A stretch of 64,000 nucleotides of DNA from RHKX01 sp046330285 (GTDB lineage: Bacteria; Actinomycetota; Thermoleophilia; Solirubrobacterales; 70-9): the NCBI GenBank assembly GCA_046330285.1, contig JAXLSX010000001.1, positions 62,001 to 126,000 on the forward strand, given 5' to 3'. Numbering within the stretch: position 1 is the first letter of the stretch; each line of letters starts with the position of its first letter. The position numbers and the translations under genes were made by a program. This document shows positions 30,845 through 38,424 of the stretch, piece after piece. Under the pieces are notes generated by a model. The model worked only from the letters and a program-made list of their open reading frames with translations, did not search any database and was not told the origin of the DNA.

Positions 30845-30879
30845 TTCGCCACCACCGGGAACCGCGCCGGTCCTCGCGA

Positions 30880-30885
30880 TAGGTT
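30880..30885 (+). promoter_or_regulatory. -10 element TAGGTT of the PRC-barrel gene
   Basis: Eight nt before ATG 30894; leaderless-type spacing. Confidence 0.4.
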
Positions 30886-30893
30886 CCCGCCCG

Positions 30894-31295
30894 ATGGAGT
30901 CGGAGAGCCACTCGCACAATCCGCTGCGCCCGATGGGCGCGAAGCCGGTCGCCCATCCGCGCGACGACGAGTTCGCCGGCGGCGAGCACGCCCACGCCCC
31001 GACGGCGGAGGAGATCGCGGGCTGGACCGGCGACCGGGTGACGGACGAGACGGGTCACCACGTCGGCAAGGTCGAGGGCGTCTACGACGTCGAGGGGCGG
31101 CCCGAATGGCTGGTCGTCAAGCACCACCGCTCCCACCACCTGCTCGCGCCCGTGGCGGGCGCGATCGGCGGCGGCGGTCAGGTCATGCTGCCCTTCGCGG
31201 CCGACAGGATCGAGGCGGCTCCGGGGGTCGAGCCGGGCGCGCCCGCATCAGCGGAATTGATCGAAGCCGCGCGCGCCTATTACGGCCTCGGCTGA
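30894..31295 (+). CDS. PRC-barrel domain protein
   Basis: A 133-residue cytoplasmic protein. Residues ~40-75 (WTGDRVTDETGHHVGKVEGV, then PEWLVVKHH) resemble the PRC beta-barrel found in photosynthetic reaction centre H subunits and RimM. A His-rich leader and a C-terminal helix flank it. Function unknown; PRC proteins often bind other proteins or cofactors. Two hairpins follow the stop codon. Confidence 0.75.
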   Translation: MESESHSHNPLRPMGAKPVAHPRDDEFAGGEHAHAPTAEEIAGWTGDRVTDETGHHVGKVEGVYDVEGRPEWLVVKHHRSHHLLAPVAGAIGGGGQVMLPFAADRIEAAPGVEPGAPASAELIEAARAYYGLG

Positions 31296-31350
31296 GAGCC
31301 CGTCGGGGCTCACGAAACGGAGCCCCCAGCCCAAGCGGGCCGGGGGCTCC
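31296..31350. terminator. Tandem hairpin terminator between convergent genes
   Basis: Hairpin 1: GAGCCC/GGGCTC (31296-31311, 4-nt loop) directly after the stop codon. Hairpin 2: GGAGCCCCC/GGGGGCTCC (31319-31327 and 31342-31350). Serves both the PRC and DUF839 genes; no T-run. Confidence 0.6.
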
Positions 31351-31373
31351 GATCATCGCTGTGACGGGGCAGG

Positions 31374-32936
31374 TCAGCCGTCGATGTCGTAGACGTCCTT
31401 GAACTGGCGGACGTTGATCGCCAGGAGCTGGCCGTACTCGACCGCCGCGGTGTCCGGGTTCGCCTTGTGGACCTGCGCGTCAAACAGGAACCAACCCGGA
31501 GCGATCAGCTTCGAGGCATCGATGATTCCGCTCGACTCCTCGTCCTGGGTGATGAACCCGGGCGCGCCGGTGATGAACTGAGCGGGGTCGAACTTCGCGA
31601 CGACGCCGCGATCACCGCTCTTCGTGTTGTAGGCGACGATCCGCGCGAGATGCGCGTTGTTGCCCGGGTCCTCCTGAATCAGGAGGTTGCCCTTGCCATC
31701 GATCGTCATGTTGTCGGGCTTGTTCAGGTACGGCGCCTCGGAGCCGTCCAGAAGCAACTCGAGCTTTGCCCCCTGGGACGGATCAGCGACGTCGTTGAAC
31801 CGCAGCCGCCAGAGGCCGCCGCCGTCGCGGGAGGTCGGCGGATCCACCTGGGTCGTATCGCCACCTTCCGTGGTGAGGAAGTAGTAGTCGTTGGGACGCG
31901 TCGGATCGAACGCGCCATCCTCGACGCGGTTGAGGCTCAGCCCCTTGGCGATGCCGTCCGAGTTCTGACGGGCGCCCGACCGATCCCAGTTGACCAGCTC
32001 GTTCGCACCGATCGTGACCGGCGCGGGATTGCCCTTGCCGAACGCGGATCGGAACCCGGCATCCGTGCTGATCGCCTCGTTCTGGAGATCGACCACGTAG
32101 AGCGAGCCGTTCGTCAGCCCGGCCTTGTCGAACGGGTTGCCAGACCGCTGCTTGGTGCCGACGTGGACCCAGAGCTGACCGTCGGCGCCGTCCTCGTTGC
32201 CGATCGAGACCGTCGTGTTGGTCTTGGTCTTTGCGACGTTGGTGTTCTCCCAGGAGGCGAGCCCGAGCCGCGGGAGCTGCTGCGCCTGTCCGTCGGGCGT
32301 TACCCCGAAGACCCGGCCCTCGTTGCCGCTCTCCTCGTTGGCGAAGTAGAGCTGGCCGGGGTACCCGCGACCGTCCTTGCCGTTGAGGATGCCCGGGTCC
32401 GTGAGCGAGCTCGAGCAGAACCGCGAGAACTCCTTGACCTGGGCGATGAACGTATCGGTGTTGTCACGCCCGTTGACGCCGCCGTTCGAGGGCTTCGTGC
32501 CGTACGAGCGGGTCGGGTAATCCCAGTACTTGACGCCCGGATCGATCATGTCCTTGCCGTCCTCGATCTCGAACGTGTCGGGATCGACGGAGTACTCGGA
32601 GATGAACGCGCCCTTCGCGCCATGGCGGCGGGTGACGCCGACGCTGCTGTTCAGCTCCTGGTTCATCAACAGCGTGAAGTCGCGGCTGCCGCGCTCCCTG
32701 TAGGCGCCGAGGCCGTCGGGGATCCCGACCATCTCGTAGCCGTTACCGGCGGAGCCGGAGTCACCGACCGTCAGCAGCGACTCGGTCGAGACGCCGTCGG
32801 CCGCCGGCAGGACGTACGGCGCGGTCGTCGTGCTCGGGCCGGTGAATGTGCCCGTGGGCGCCGCCAGCGCGGCTCCCGTTCCCGCGACCAACGTCGCGCT
32901 CACGGCGGCCAGAACCGCCTTCGTTCGGATCGACAT
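31374..32936 (-). CDS. Secreted PhoX-like (DUF839) protein
   Basis: A 520-residue exported protein. Signal peptide to about residue 25 (cleavage near AALAAPTG), then a PhoX/DUF839 six-blade propeller: LLMNQELNSSVGVTRRHGAKGAF, GQLYFANEESGNEGRVFG, WVHVGTKQ, LTTEGGDTTQ and LNKPDNMTIDGKGNLLIQED. PhoX proteins are Ca/Fe alkaline phosphatases; several acidic ligand positions look conserved but activity is uncertain. A ribosome site AGGGAG precedes the ATG. Could contribute to phosphate supply together with PhoD elsewhere in the window. Confidence 0.78.
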   Translation of the reverse strand: MSIRTKAVLAAVSATLVAGTGAALAAPTGTFTGPSTTTAPYVLPAADGVSTESLLTVGDSGSAGNGYEMVGIPDGLGAYRERGSRDFTLLMNQELNSSVGVTRRHGAKGAFISEYSVDPDTFEIEDGKDMIDPGVKYWDYPTRSYGTKPSNGGVNGRDNTDTFIAQVKEFSRFCSSSLTDPGILNGKDGRGYPGQLYFANEESGNEGRVFGVTPDGQAQQLPRLGLASWENTNVAKTKTNTTVSIGNEDGADGQLWVHVGTKQRSGNPFDKAGLTNGSLYVVDLQNEAISTDAGFRSAFGKGNPAPVTIGANELVNWDRSGARQNSDGIAKGLSLNRVEDGAFDPTRPNDYYFLTTEGGDTTQVDPPTSRDGGGLWRLRFNDVADPSQGAKLELLLDGSEAPYLNKPDNMTIDGKGNLLIQEDPGNNAHLARIVAYNTKSGDRGVVAKFDPAQFITGAPGFITQDEESSGIIDASKLIAPGWFLFDAQVHKANPDTAAVEYGQLLAINVRQFKDVYDIDG

Positions 32937-33097
32937 CGAAATGCTCCCTTCGGAATGAAATGCCTGATGGCTTCTTCCGGTGTTCTAAGGAGCCGAGGTT
33001 CCACTCTTGTTGAAGCTCTGTGTCCCGCCCGTTATTCGTCGGTGAAGATCTGGGTCGATTCATGCTCGGAGCGAGAATCGAATCGAGCAGCGGCCGA

Positions 33098-33103
33098 TAG
33101 ATT
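33098..33103 (+). promoter_or_regulatory. -10 element TAGATT, 6 nt before the MBL-like gene
   Basis: Leaderless-type spacing to ATG 33110. Confidence 0.4.
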
Positions 33104-33109
33104 GCCCCG

Positions 33110-33790
33110 ATGGATGCCGCCGACCGGAACGAGGAGCTCGCGCCGGGCCTCTGGAGCTGGTCGCGGCGCCATCCCGAGTGGCACCCCGGCGACTTCGGCG
33201 CCGAGGTGGTCGCGTTCATGGCGTCGACGCCCGAGGAGACGCTCCTGATCGACCCCCTGCTCGCCGACGACGATCCGGCGTGGGAGCTGATCGCGGGGGC
33301 CGAGGGGCCGCTGCGGATCCTGATCACGATCACCTACCACGTGCGCAGCTCCGAAGCCGTCCGCGACCGCTTCGGCGACGAGCGCGAGGTGACGATCCAC
33401 GGCCACCCGGCGGTCGCGAAGCGCCTCGGATCGACCGCGGGCTTCCACCCCTTCCGTCCGGGCGACGAGCTGCCCGCCGGAGTCACCGCTCACGCGATCG
33501 GCAAGCCACGCCGCTACGAGACCCCCCTTCACATTCCGTCCTACGACGCGCTCGTCTTCGCCGACGCGGTCGTCGGCGCCCCCGAGGGGCCGCGGATCTG
33601 GTCGGAGAAGGAGGTCGACGACCACGTCCGCCGCTTCTACGACGAGAAGTTCACACCGACGCTCGTGCCGCTGCTCGATCTCGACTTCGACCGGCTCCTG
33701 TTCACCCACGGGCCTTCGATCCTCGGCGGCGGCAAGGACGGCCTGCGCGAGGCCATCGACGCGCCCGTCTGGTATCACCGCCCGGGTTGA
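33110..33790 (+). CDS. Metallo-beta-lactamase-fold protein with degenerate metal site
   Basis: A 226-residue protein whose order of strands (EVVAFMAS, LLIDPLL, RILITITYHVRSS, ALVFADAVVG, RLLFTHGPSILGGG) follows the MBL fold. The canonical HxHxDH is reduced to a lone histidine in TYHVRSS, so a normal dinuclear zinc centre is unlikely; the aspartate in FADAVVG and histidine in FTHGPS remain. It may be a non-catalytic or altered hydrolase. The ATG follows TAGATT by 6 nt. Confidence 0.6.
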   Translation: MDAADRNEELAPGLWSWSRRHPEWHPGDFGAEVVAFMASTPEETLLIDPLLADDDPAWELIAGAEGPLRILITITYHVRSSEAVRDRFGDEREVTIHGHPAVAKRLGSTAGFHPFRPGDELPAGVTAHAIGKPRRYETPLHIPSYDALVFADAVVGAPEGPRIWSEKEVDDHVRRFYDEKFTPTLVPLLDLDFDRLLFTHGPSILGGGKDGLREAIDAPVWYHRPG

Positions 33791-33806
33791 GCGGGCGGCA
33801 GCGGGG

Positions 33807-34466
33807 TCAGGCCTCTTCGGCCTCGTCCTCGTCGTCGGCGTAGAGGCTCTCGGAGGCGATCTCCTGGAGCTTGCGGTTCCAGAGCTTGATCTCGAGGAAG
33901 AGCTCGTCGCCGAAACCGTGGACGGCGTCGACCGCCATCAGCGTGAACCGGCCCTCGTTGACCGCGGCCTGGTCGAGCACCTCCTCGCCGAGCTCGGCGG
34001 TGACCGCGAGCGCGCCGCGGACGAGCGGCGTTCCCCAGATCAGGGTGATCTCGCCGCCGCGGCCGCCGTCGGAGCGCCAGCGCCCGACGACGTCGTCATT
34101 GAGGTCGACCTGCCAGTCCGCGTTCTCGGCCGCGGTGATGTCGGTGAAGTCGGCCGTCGCCGTCATCTCGCCCGGCTCGCCGCCGGGCTCGTGCAGGAAT
34201 GAGACGTGCCCGAAGAACTCGGGAACGACGCCGTCGACCTCGTCGAGGCCGGGCGCCACCGCGGGCACGTAGGTCCGCCCGCCCCAGGTCCGCTCGGGGA
34301 AGAACCGCACCGACTCGACGTCGGGACCGGTGCCGGCCTCGGAGGCGAGCGCCTCGCAGGCCCCGGCGAAGGCCGCCGAAAGCCGCTCCTCCCAGCGTCC
34401 GTAGGGCCGGGACTCCTGGGCGCTGTCGGCGATGAAGCGCGGATAGGGGCGGGAGAGCGGCGGCAC
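33807..34466 (-). CDS. Conserved protein of unknown function downstream of galT
   Basis: A 219-residue protein starting at GTG, 12 bp after galT. I do not recognise a family. It has an N-terminal helical part (SAQESRPYGRWEERLSAAFA), a middle strand-rich part containing PERTWGGRTYVPAVA and FFGHVSF, and an acidic tail ending DDEDEAEEA. No signal peptide, membrane segment or Cys pair. Position suggests it belongs to the TlpA-NfeD-SPFH-GalT transcript; the predicted fold could be a lipocalin-like barrel, which is a guess. Confidence 0.65.
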   Translation of the reverse strand: MPPLSRPYPRFIADSAQESRPYGRWEERLSAAFAGACEALASEAGTGPDVESVRFFPERTWGGRTYVPAVAPGLDEVDGVVPEFFGHVSFLHEPGGEPGEMTATADFTDITAAENADWQVDLNDDVVGRWRSDGGRGGEITLIWGTPLVRGALAVTAELGEEVLDQAAVNEGRFTLMAVDAVHGFGDELFLEIKLWNRKLQEIASESLYADDEDEAEEA

Positions 34467-34477
34467 GACGGCGCAGG

Positions 34478-35581
34478 CTATCGGGGCGGCTCCGCCGGCA
34501 ACGCCTCGCGGAGCTCCGCCGCGGCCCGCTCGGGTGCGACCGAGTCGATCTCGATCCCGGTGCCGAGCTCGAACCCGGCCCGGACCGAGAGTCGCGGCGC
34601 GATGTCGATGTGCCAGTGGAACTCGCCCGCCGAGCGCGGCGCCGTCCGCACCCAGAGGTTGAGCTGGGGGATGCCGTCGAATCGAGCGGCCAGCGCCGCC
34701 AGCGCCCGGCCGAGCAGCGCGGCCCCGCGCTCGTCGCGGTCGAAGCGCGGTTCGACGCACCGCGGCAGCAGCCGCAGCTCGTAGGGCGAACGCGATGCCC
34801 AGGGGCAGATCAGCGCCGCCTCGCCGTCGATCGCGACGAGGCGGTCGCGGCGCCGCACCTCCTCGACGAGCACGTCCTCGAGCAGGTGGCTTCCCATCGT
34901 CCGCTCGTGGTAGGCGGTGAACCGCTCGCGCTCGCGCGCGACCTCGGTCGGGACGAACGGGAGCGCGAAGAGCTGAGCGTGAGTGTGCGGCAGCGTCGAT
35001 CCGGCCAGCGGCCCCTCGTTGACGCAGAGGTGGACGTAGGACGCCTCGTCGGCGCGGGCCGCGATCCGCGCCCGCCAGGCGCCGAGCGCTCCGGCCAGCT
35101 CCGCGGCGTCGAGGTCGGCGAGCGAGCCGACGTGTCGCGGTGAGTTGACGATCACCTCGTGGGCGCCGTGGGCGGAGGCGGTCCGGAAGAGCTCCGGCTC
35201 GCTCGCCCGCGCCGAGCTCCGCAGCGGATCCGCGGCGCTCGTCAGCCCGGAGTCGTCGCCGGTGCGCGCGGTGGCGGCCTCCGCATCGGGGCCGGTCAGC
35301 ACCGGGTAGAGGTTCGGGACCGACCGCTGCCGCCAGCCCGGCGAATCCGCGGCCCCGCCGCCCGGCCGGTTCGCCCAGACCTCGGGCGGCGTCCGGTCCT
35401 CGCGGCCCTCGCAGAACGGGCAGGTCTCGGCGGCGTCGGCGGCGGGCTCGGCCGCGGCCCGCTCGAAGGCGCGCGGTCGGCCGGCCCGGCCGGGAGCCAG
35501 CAGCGCCCGCTGGCCCGTGAGCTGATCGATCCGGATCTCGGGCGGCGCCTCGCCCGCGCTTTCGGACGGGTCGGGGCTCAG
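34478..35581 (-). CDS. galT: Galactose-1-phosphate uridylyltransferase, probable CTG start
   Basis: Leloir-pathway enzyme exchanging UMP between UDP-glucose and galactose-1-phosphate. Reading from CTG 35581 gives 367 residues, the normal length, with the N-terminal zinc motif CPFC (C54, C57), the WRQRSVPNLYPVL segment, nucleophile LPHTHAQL (H199, H201) and FHWHIDIAPR. There is no ATG, GTG or TTG in this frame before the GTG at 35302, which would delete the zinc site and ~93 conserved residues. CTG overlaps the stop codon of the SPFH gene as CTGA, mirroring the ATGA/GTGA pattern used elsewhere. Leloir partners are not nearby. Confidence 0.85.
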   Translation of the reverse strand: MSPDPSESAGEAPPEIRIDQLTGQRALLAPGRAGRPRAFERAAAEPAADAAETCPFCEGREDRTPPEVWANRPGGGAADSPGWRQRSVPNLYPVLTGPDAEAATARTGDDSGLTSAADPLRSSARASEPELFRTASAHGAHEVIVNSPRHVGSLADLDAAELAGALGAWRARIAARADEASYVHLCVNEGPLAGSTLPHTHAQLFALPFVPTEVARERERFTAYHERTMGSHLLEDVLVEEVRRRDRLVAIDGEAALICPWASRSPYELRLLPRCVEPRFDRDERGAALLGRALAALAARFDGIPQLNLWVRTAPRSAGEFHWHIDIAPRLSVRAGFELGTGIEIDSVAPERAAAELREALPAEPPR

Positions 35582-36435
35582 AGCGGCGATTCCGGCGGCG
35601 GCGGAGGCACCGGCGGCTCCGGATCGCCGGGCTCGGGCGTGATCTCCGGCCGCGGCCCCTCGGGCACGTTCGTCGTGAACGGCGCCCCCTCGCCGATCCG
35701 CTTGAACGCGTCCATCAGGTCGATCGGCAGCGGGAAGACGATCGTCGTGTTGTTGACGCCGATCTGAAGCAGCGTCTGCAGGTAGCGGAGCTGGATCGTC
35801 GCCGGGTTCTGGCTGATGATGTCGGCGGCGTCGGCGAGCTTCTGGGCGGCCTGGTACTCGCCCTCGGAGCCGATGATCTTCGCCCGCCGCTCACGCTCTG
35901 CCTGCGCCTGCAGGGCGAGCGCGCGCTGCATGTCCTGGGGCAGCTCGACGTCCTTGACCTCGACGGTCGAGACCTTGATCCCCCACGGCTCGGTCTGCTC
36001 GTCGATGATCGACTGGAGCTCCTGGTTGAGCCGCTCGCGCTCGCTCAGCAGCGAGTCGAGCTCGGCCTTGCCGAGAACCGACCGCAGCGTCGTCTGAGAG
36101 ATCTGCGAGGTCGCGACGAGGTAGTTCTCGACCTCGGTGATCGCCCGGTCGGGGTCGAGCACCCGGAAGTAGGCGACGGCGTTCACCCGGACGGTGACGT
36201 TGTCCTTGGTGATGACCTCCTGCGGCGGGACGTTGAGCGTCACCGTCCGCAGGTCGACGCGGACCATCTGGTCGACGATCGGGATCAGGAAGCGCAGGCC
36301 CGGGCCCTTGAGTGCGATCAGCCGGCCGAGACGGAAGACGACGCCGCGCTCGTACTCGCGGAGGATCCGCACCGACGCCGAGAGGATCAGCAGGCCGATG
36401 ATGACCAGCGCCGCGACGATTCCCAATGCCACCAT
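35578..36435 (-). CDS. SPFH/band-7 stomatin-like protein (slipin)
   Basis: A 285-residue membrane-anchored protein: one N-terminal hydrophobic helix (about 3-22), the SPFH domain (EYERGVVFRLGRLIALKGPG, VDLRTVTLNVPPQEVITKDN, VNAVAYFRV), then a coiled-coil region rich in Ala/Glu/Arg, and a proline-rich tail. Stomatins assemble rings in the membrane and are typically encoded with NfeD, as here: the NfeD gene is directly upstream with no gap. Its stop codon provides the CTGA overlap with galT. Confidence 0.92.
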   Translation of the reverse strand: MVALGIVAALVIIGLLILSASVRILREYERGVVFRLGRLIALKGPGLRFLIPIVDQMVRVDLRTVTLNVPPQEVITKDNVTVRVNAVAYFRVLDPDRAITEVENYLVATSQISQTTLRSVLGKAELDSLLSERERLNQELQSIIDEQTEPWGIKVSTVEVKDVELPQDMQRALALQAQAERERRAKIIGSEGEYQAAQKLADAADIISQNPATIQLRYLQTLLQIGVNNTTIVFPLPIDLMDAFKRIGEGAPFTTNVPEGPRPEITPEPGDPEPPVPPPPPESPL

Positions 36436-37668
36436 CTACGAGGCTCCTTCCGGTTCGGTGCCGACGGCGTCGCCCCGCGGGGCGGAACCGTCATCGAGAG
36501 GGCTGACCACGAGCTCGAGCCCGTCGATCTCCTCGACCTTGACTCTATACCCGGCCTCGACCGGGCTCGAAGCGGGATCGACCCGCGCCTCCCAGAGCGC
36601 TCCCTCGACGAAGACCTGTCCGGCCGGATCGAGCGGGACTCGCACCGTCGCGATCGAGCCGAGCAGCTCCTCGACGCCGGTCCGGACCGGACGATTGCGG
36701 GCCTGGAGTCCCTTCGCGCCCGCCCAGACGGTCGCCAGCCCGAACGCCGACGCGACCACGACCACGAACGGGACCGAGACCTCGATCTCGCTCGTGTTGG
36801 TGTCGAAGATCAGTAGGCCCCCTCCGATCAGGGCCAAAACTCCCAGCACGCCGAGGACGCCGGCCGTGGGCAAATTGACCTCGGCGACGATCAACGCGGC
36901 GCCGGCGATCAGCAGGACTACCCCGACCGCGGCCACGGGCAGCTGGATGGCGCCGATCAGGCCGAGAACGAGCGCGAGCGCGCCGACCGTCCCGGGGATG
37001 ATCGTGCCCGGGGCGAAGGCCTCGAGCAGCAACCCCATCAGGCCGAGCACCAGCAGCAGGTAGGCGACGTTCGGGTTCACCAGCACCGACATCAGCTGGT
37101 AGGGGATCGTCATGGACTGGTCGTCGAGGGTGGCGCCGGCGGTGCTCAGCGTCTCCGCCTTCGGCCCCGCGACCTCGTATCCGTCGAGCTTCTCGAGCAG
37201 CGTGTCCTGGTCGGAGGCGATCATGTCGATCCGGCCCTGCTTGACCGCGGTGTTCTCGCCGAGGTCGTTGCCCTCGTACTCGAGCGTCGTCCCCGGGGCC
37301 ATCGCCGCGACATCGGCCGCATCGACGATCGACGAGCCGGGGTCGCGGACCTCGGCTCCGCCGGGGTAGACGTAGACGACCACCGGGATCGACGCCGAGC
37401 GAATGCTGTCGACGATCTCACTCGCTGAGGAGTCGAGGCCGCCGGGCGTGTCGAGGCGGACGATCGCGAACTCGGCGCCGTCGTCGGCGGCGCTGGTCAG
37501 CGCGTGGCCGATCCAGTCGGCCTGCGCGGGTGTGAGATCGCCGTTGAGCTCGATCGACGGGATCACCTGCTCCTGCTGGCCCGAGGCCGCGAGCGGCAAC
37601 GCCGCGGCGAGCGCGACGAGCACCGCGAACGCCGCGAGCAGGGTTCTCGGGACCGTGGGGGCCGTCAC
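36436..37668 (-). CDS. NfeD-family membrane protein with inactivated ClpP-like domain
   Basis: A 410-residue protein. Signal/anchor helix, a ClpP-like domain (about 36-125: IELNGDLTPAQADWIGHAL, RLDTPGGLDSSASEIVDSIR), four to five membrane helices and a C-terminal OB-fold (about 330-395). In active NfeD proteases the serine sits in an ASAGT-type motif after the VVVYV strand; here the aligned stretch reads VRDPGSS, with D109 at that place, and the lid region is shortened. So it probably works as a scaffold for the adjacent stomatin. GTG 37668 follows the TlpA stop by 2 nt. Confidence 0.85.
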   Translation of the reverse strand: MTAPTVPRTLLAAFAVLVALAAALPLAASGQQEQVIPSIELNGDLTPAQADWIGHALTSAADDGAEFAIVRLDTPGGLDSSASEIVDSIRSASIPVVVYVYPGGAEVRDPGSSIVDAADVAAMAPGTTLEYEGNDLGENTAVKQGRIDMIASDQDTLLEKLDGYEVAGPKAETLSTAGATLDDQSMTIPYQLMSVLVNPNVAYLLLVLGLMGLLLEAFAPGTIIPGTVGALALVLGLIGAIQLPVAAVGVVLLIAGAALIVAEVNLPTAGVLGVLGVLALIGGGLLIFDTNTSEIEVSVPFVVVVASAFGLATVWAGAKGLQARNRPVRTGVEELLGSIATVRVPLDPAGQVFVEGALWEARVDPASSPVEAGYRVKVEEIDGLELVVSPLDDGSAPRGDAVGTEPEGAS

Positions 37669-37670
37669 GG

Positions 37671-38270
37671 TCAGGACTCGCCGAGCGCGTACTTGCGGAT
37701 GTCCGCCTCGAGTGCGGCCTGGTCCGGGTAGACGCCCTGATGCGTGTAGATCAGCTCCCCGTTGCGGTCGAAGAAGAGGGTGTTCGGGAAGCCGCCGACG
37801 AGCGTGGCTCCGACCTCGCTCCCGACCGACTTGTCGGGGTCGGCGAAGCTCGGGTACGGCACGGGATGCTGGTCGAGGAAGGTCGAAGCGGCATCGTCGG
37901 AGTCGTCGCCGTCGACGCCGATGAACGCGACCTCGTCGAGGTTGTCGGCGGCCGCCTGCTGCAGCCACGGCCACTCCGTTCGGCACGGCCCGCACCACGA
38001 CGCCCAGTTGTTGACGACCGCCGGAAAGCCGCGGACGGCGGCGAGCTGCTCGGAGAACCCTTCGAGGCCGCCGGGGGCGAGGACCCCGCCCTTCTCGTAG
38101 AGCGCCCTGAGCTTCGGCGGGGCCTTGGCGATCGCGGGGGCGTAATCGGGAGGGTCGGTGCCGGGGTCGACGTCGTCGTCGCCGCCGCAGGCGGAGAGGG
38201 CCAGCGCGGCGAGCGCGGCGAGGAGGGCCGCGACGGTCGCAATCGTCCGTTTGCGCTTGTGGGTGTTCAT
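37671..38270 (-). CDS. TlpA/ResA-like thioredoxin lipoprotein
   Basis: A 199-residue extracytoplasmic thiol-disulfide protein. Lipoprotein signal with lipobox LSAC (Cys near residue 28), then an acidic linker and a thioredoxin fold with active site WASWCGPC and the cis-proline loop VGGFPNTLFF. Family members reduce haem-binding cysteines of apocytochrome c or act as redox partners for secreted proteins; the ccm genes in this window are 11 kb away. First gene of the run TlpA-NfeD-SPFH-GalT-unknown. Confidence 0.9.
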   Translation of the reverse strand: MNTHKRKRTIATVAALLAALAALALSACGGDDDVDPGTDPPDYAPAIAKAPPKLRALYEKGGVLAPGGLEGFSEQLAAVRGFPAVVNNWASWCGPCRTEWPWLQQAAADNLDEVAFIGVDGDDSDDAASTFLDQHPVPYPSFADPDKSVGSEVGATLVGGFPNTLFFDRNGELIYTHQGVYPDQAALEADIRKYALGES

Positions 38271-38424
38271 CCGGCCTTGCGCCCTGCTTTAATGCGTCAT
38301 GCGACCCGAGGGGAATGGGTCGCGGGGCCGCGGCCAGCATCAGCAAACCTGACCGCCTCGCCTCACGAGCTTACTGCGCGGCTCGTTCCGTCTTGGAGCT
38401 TGCGGCGCGCTCACAGCCTTTCCG

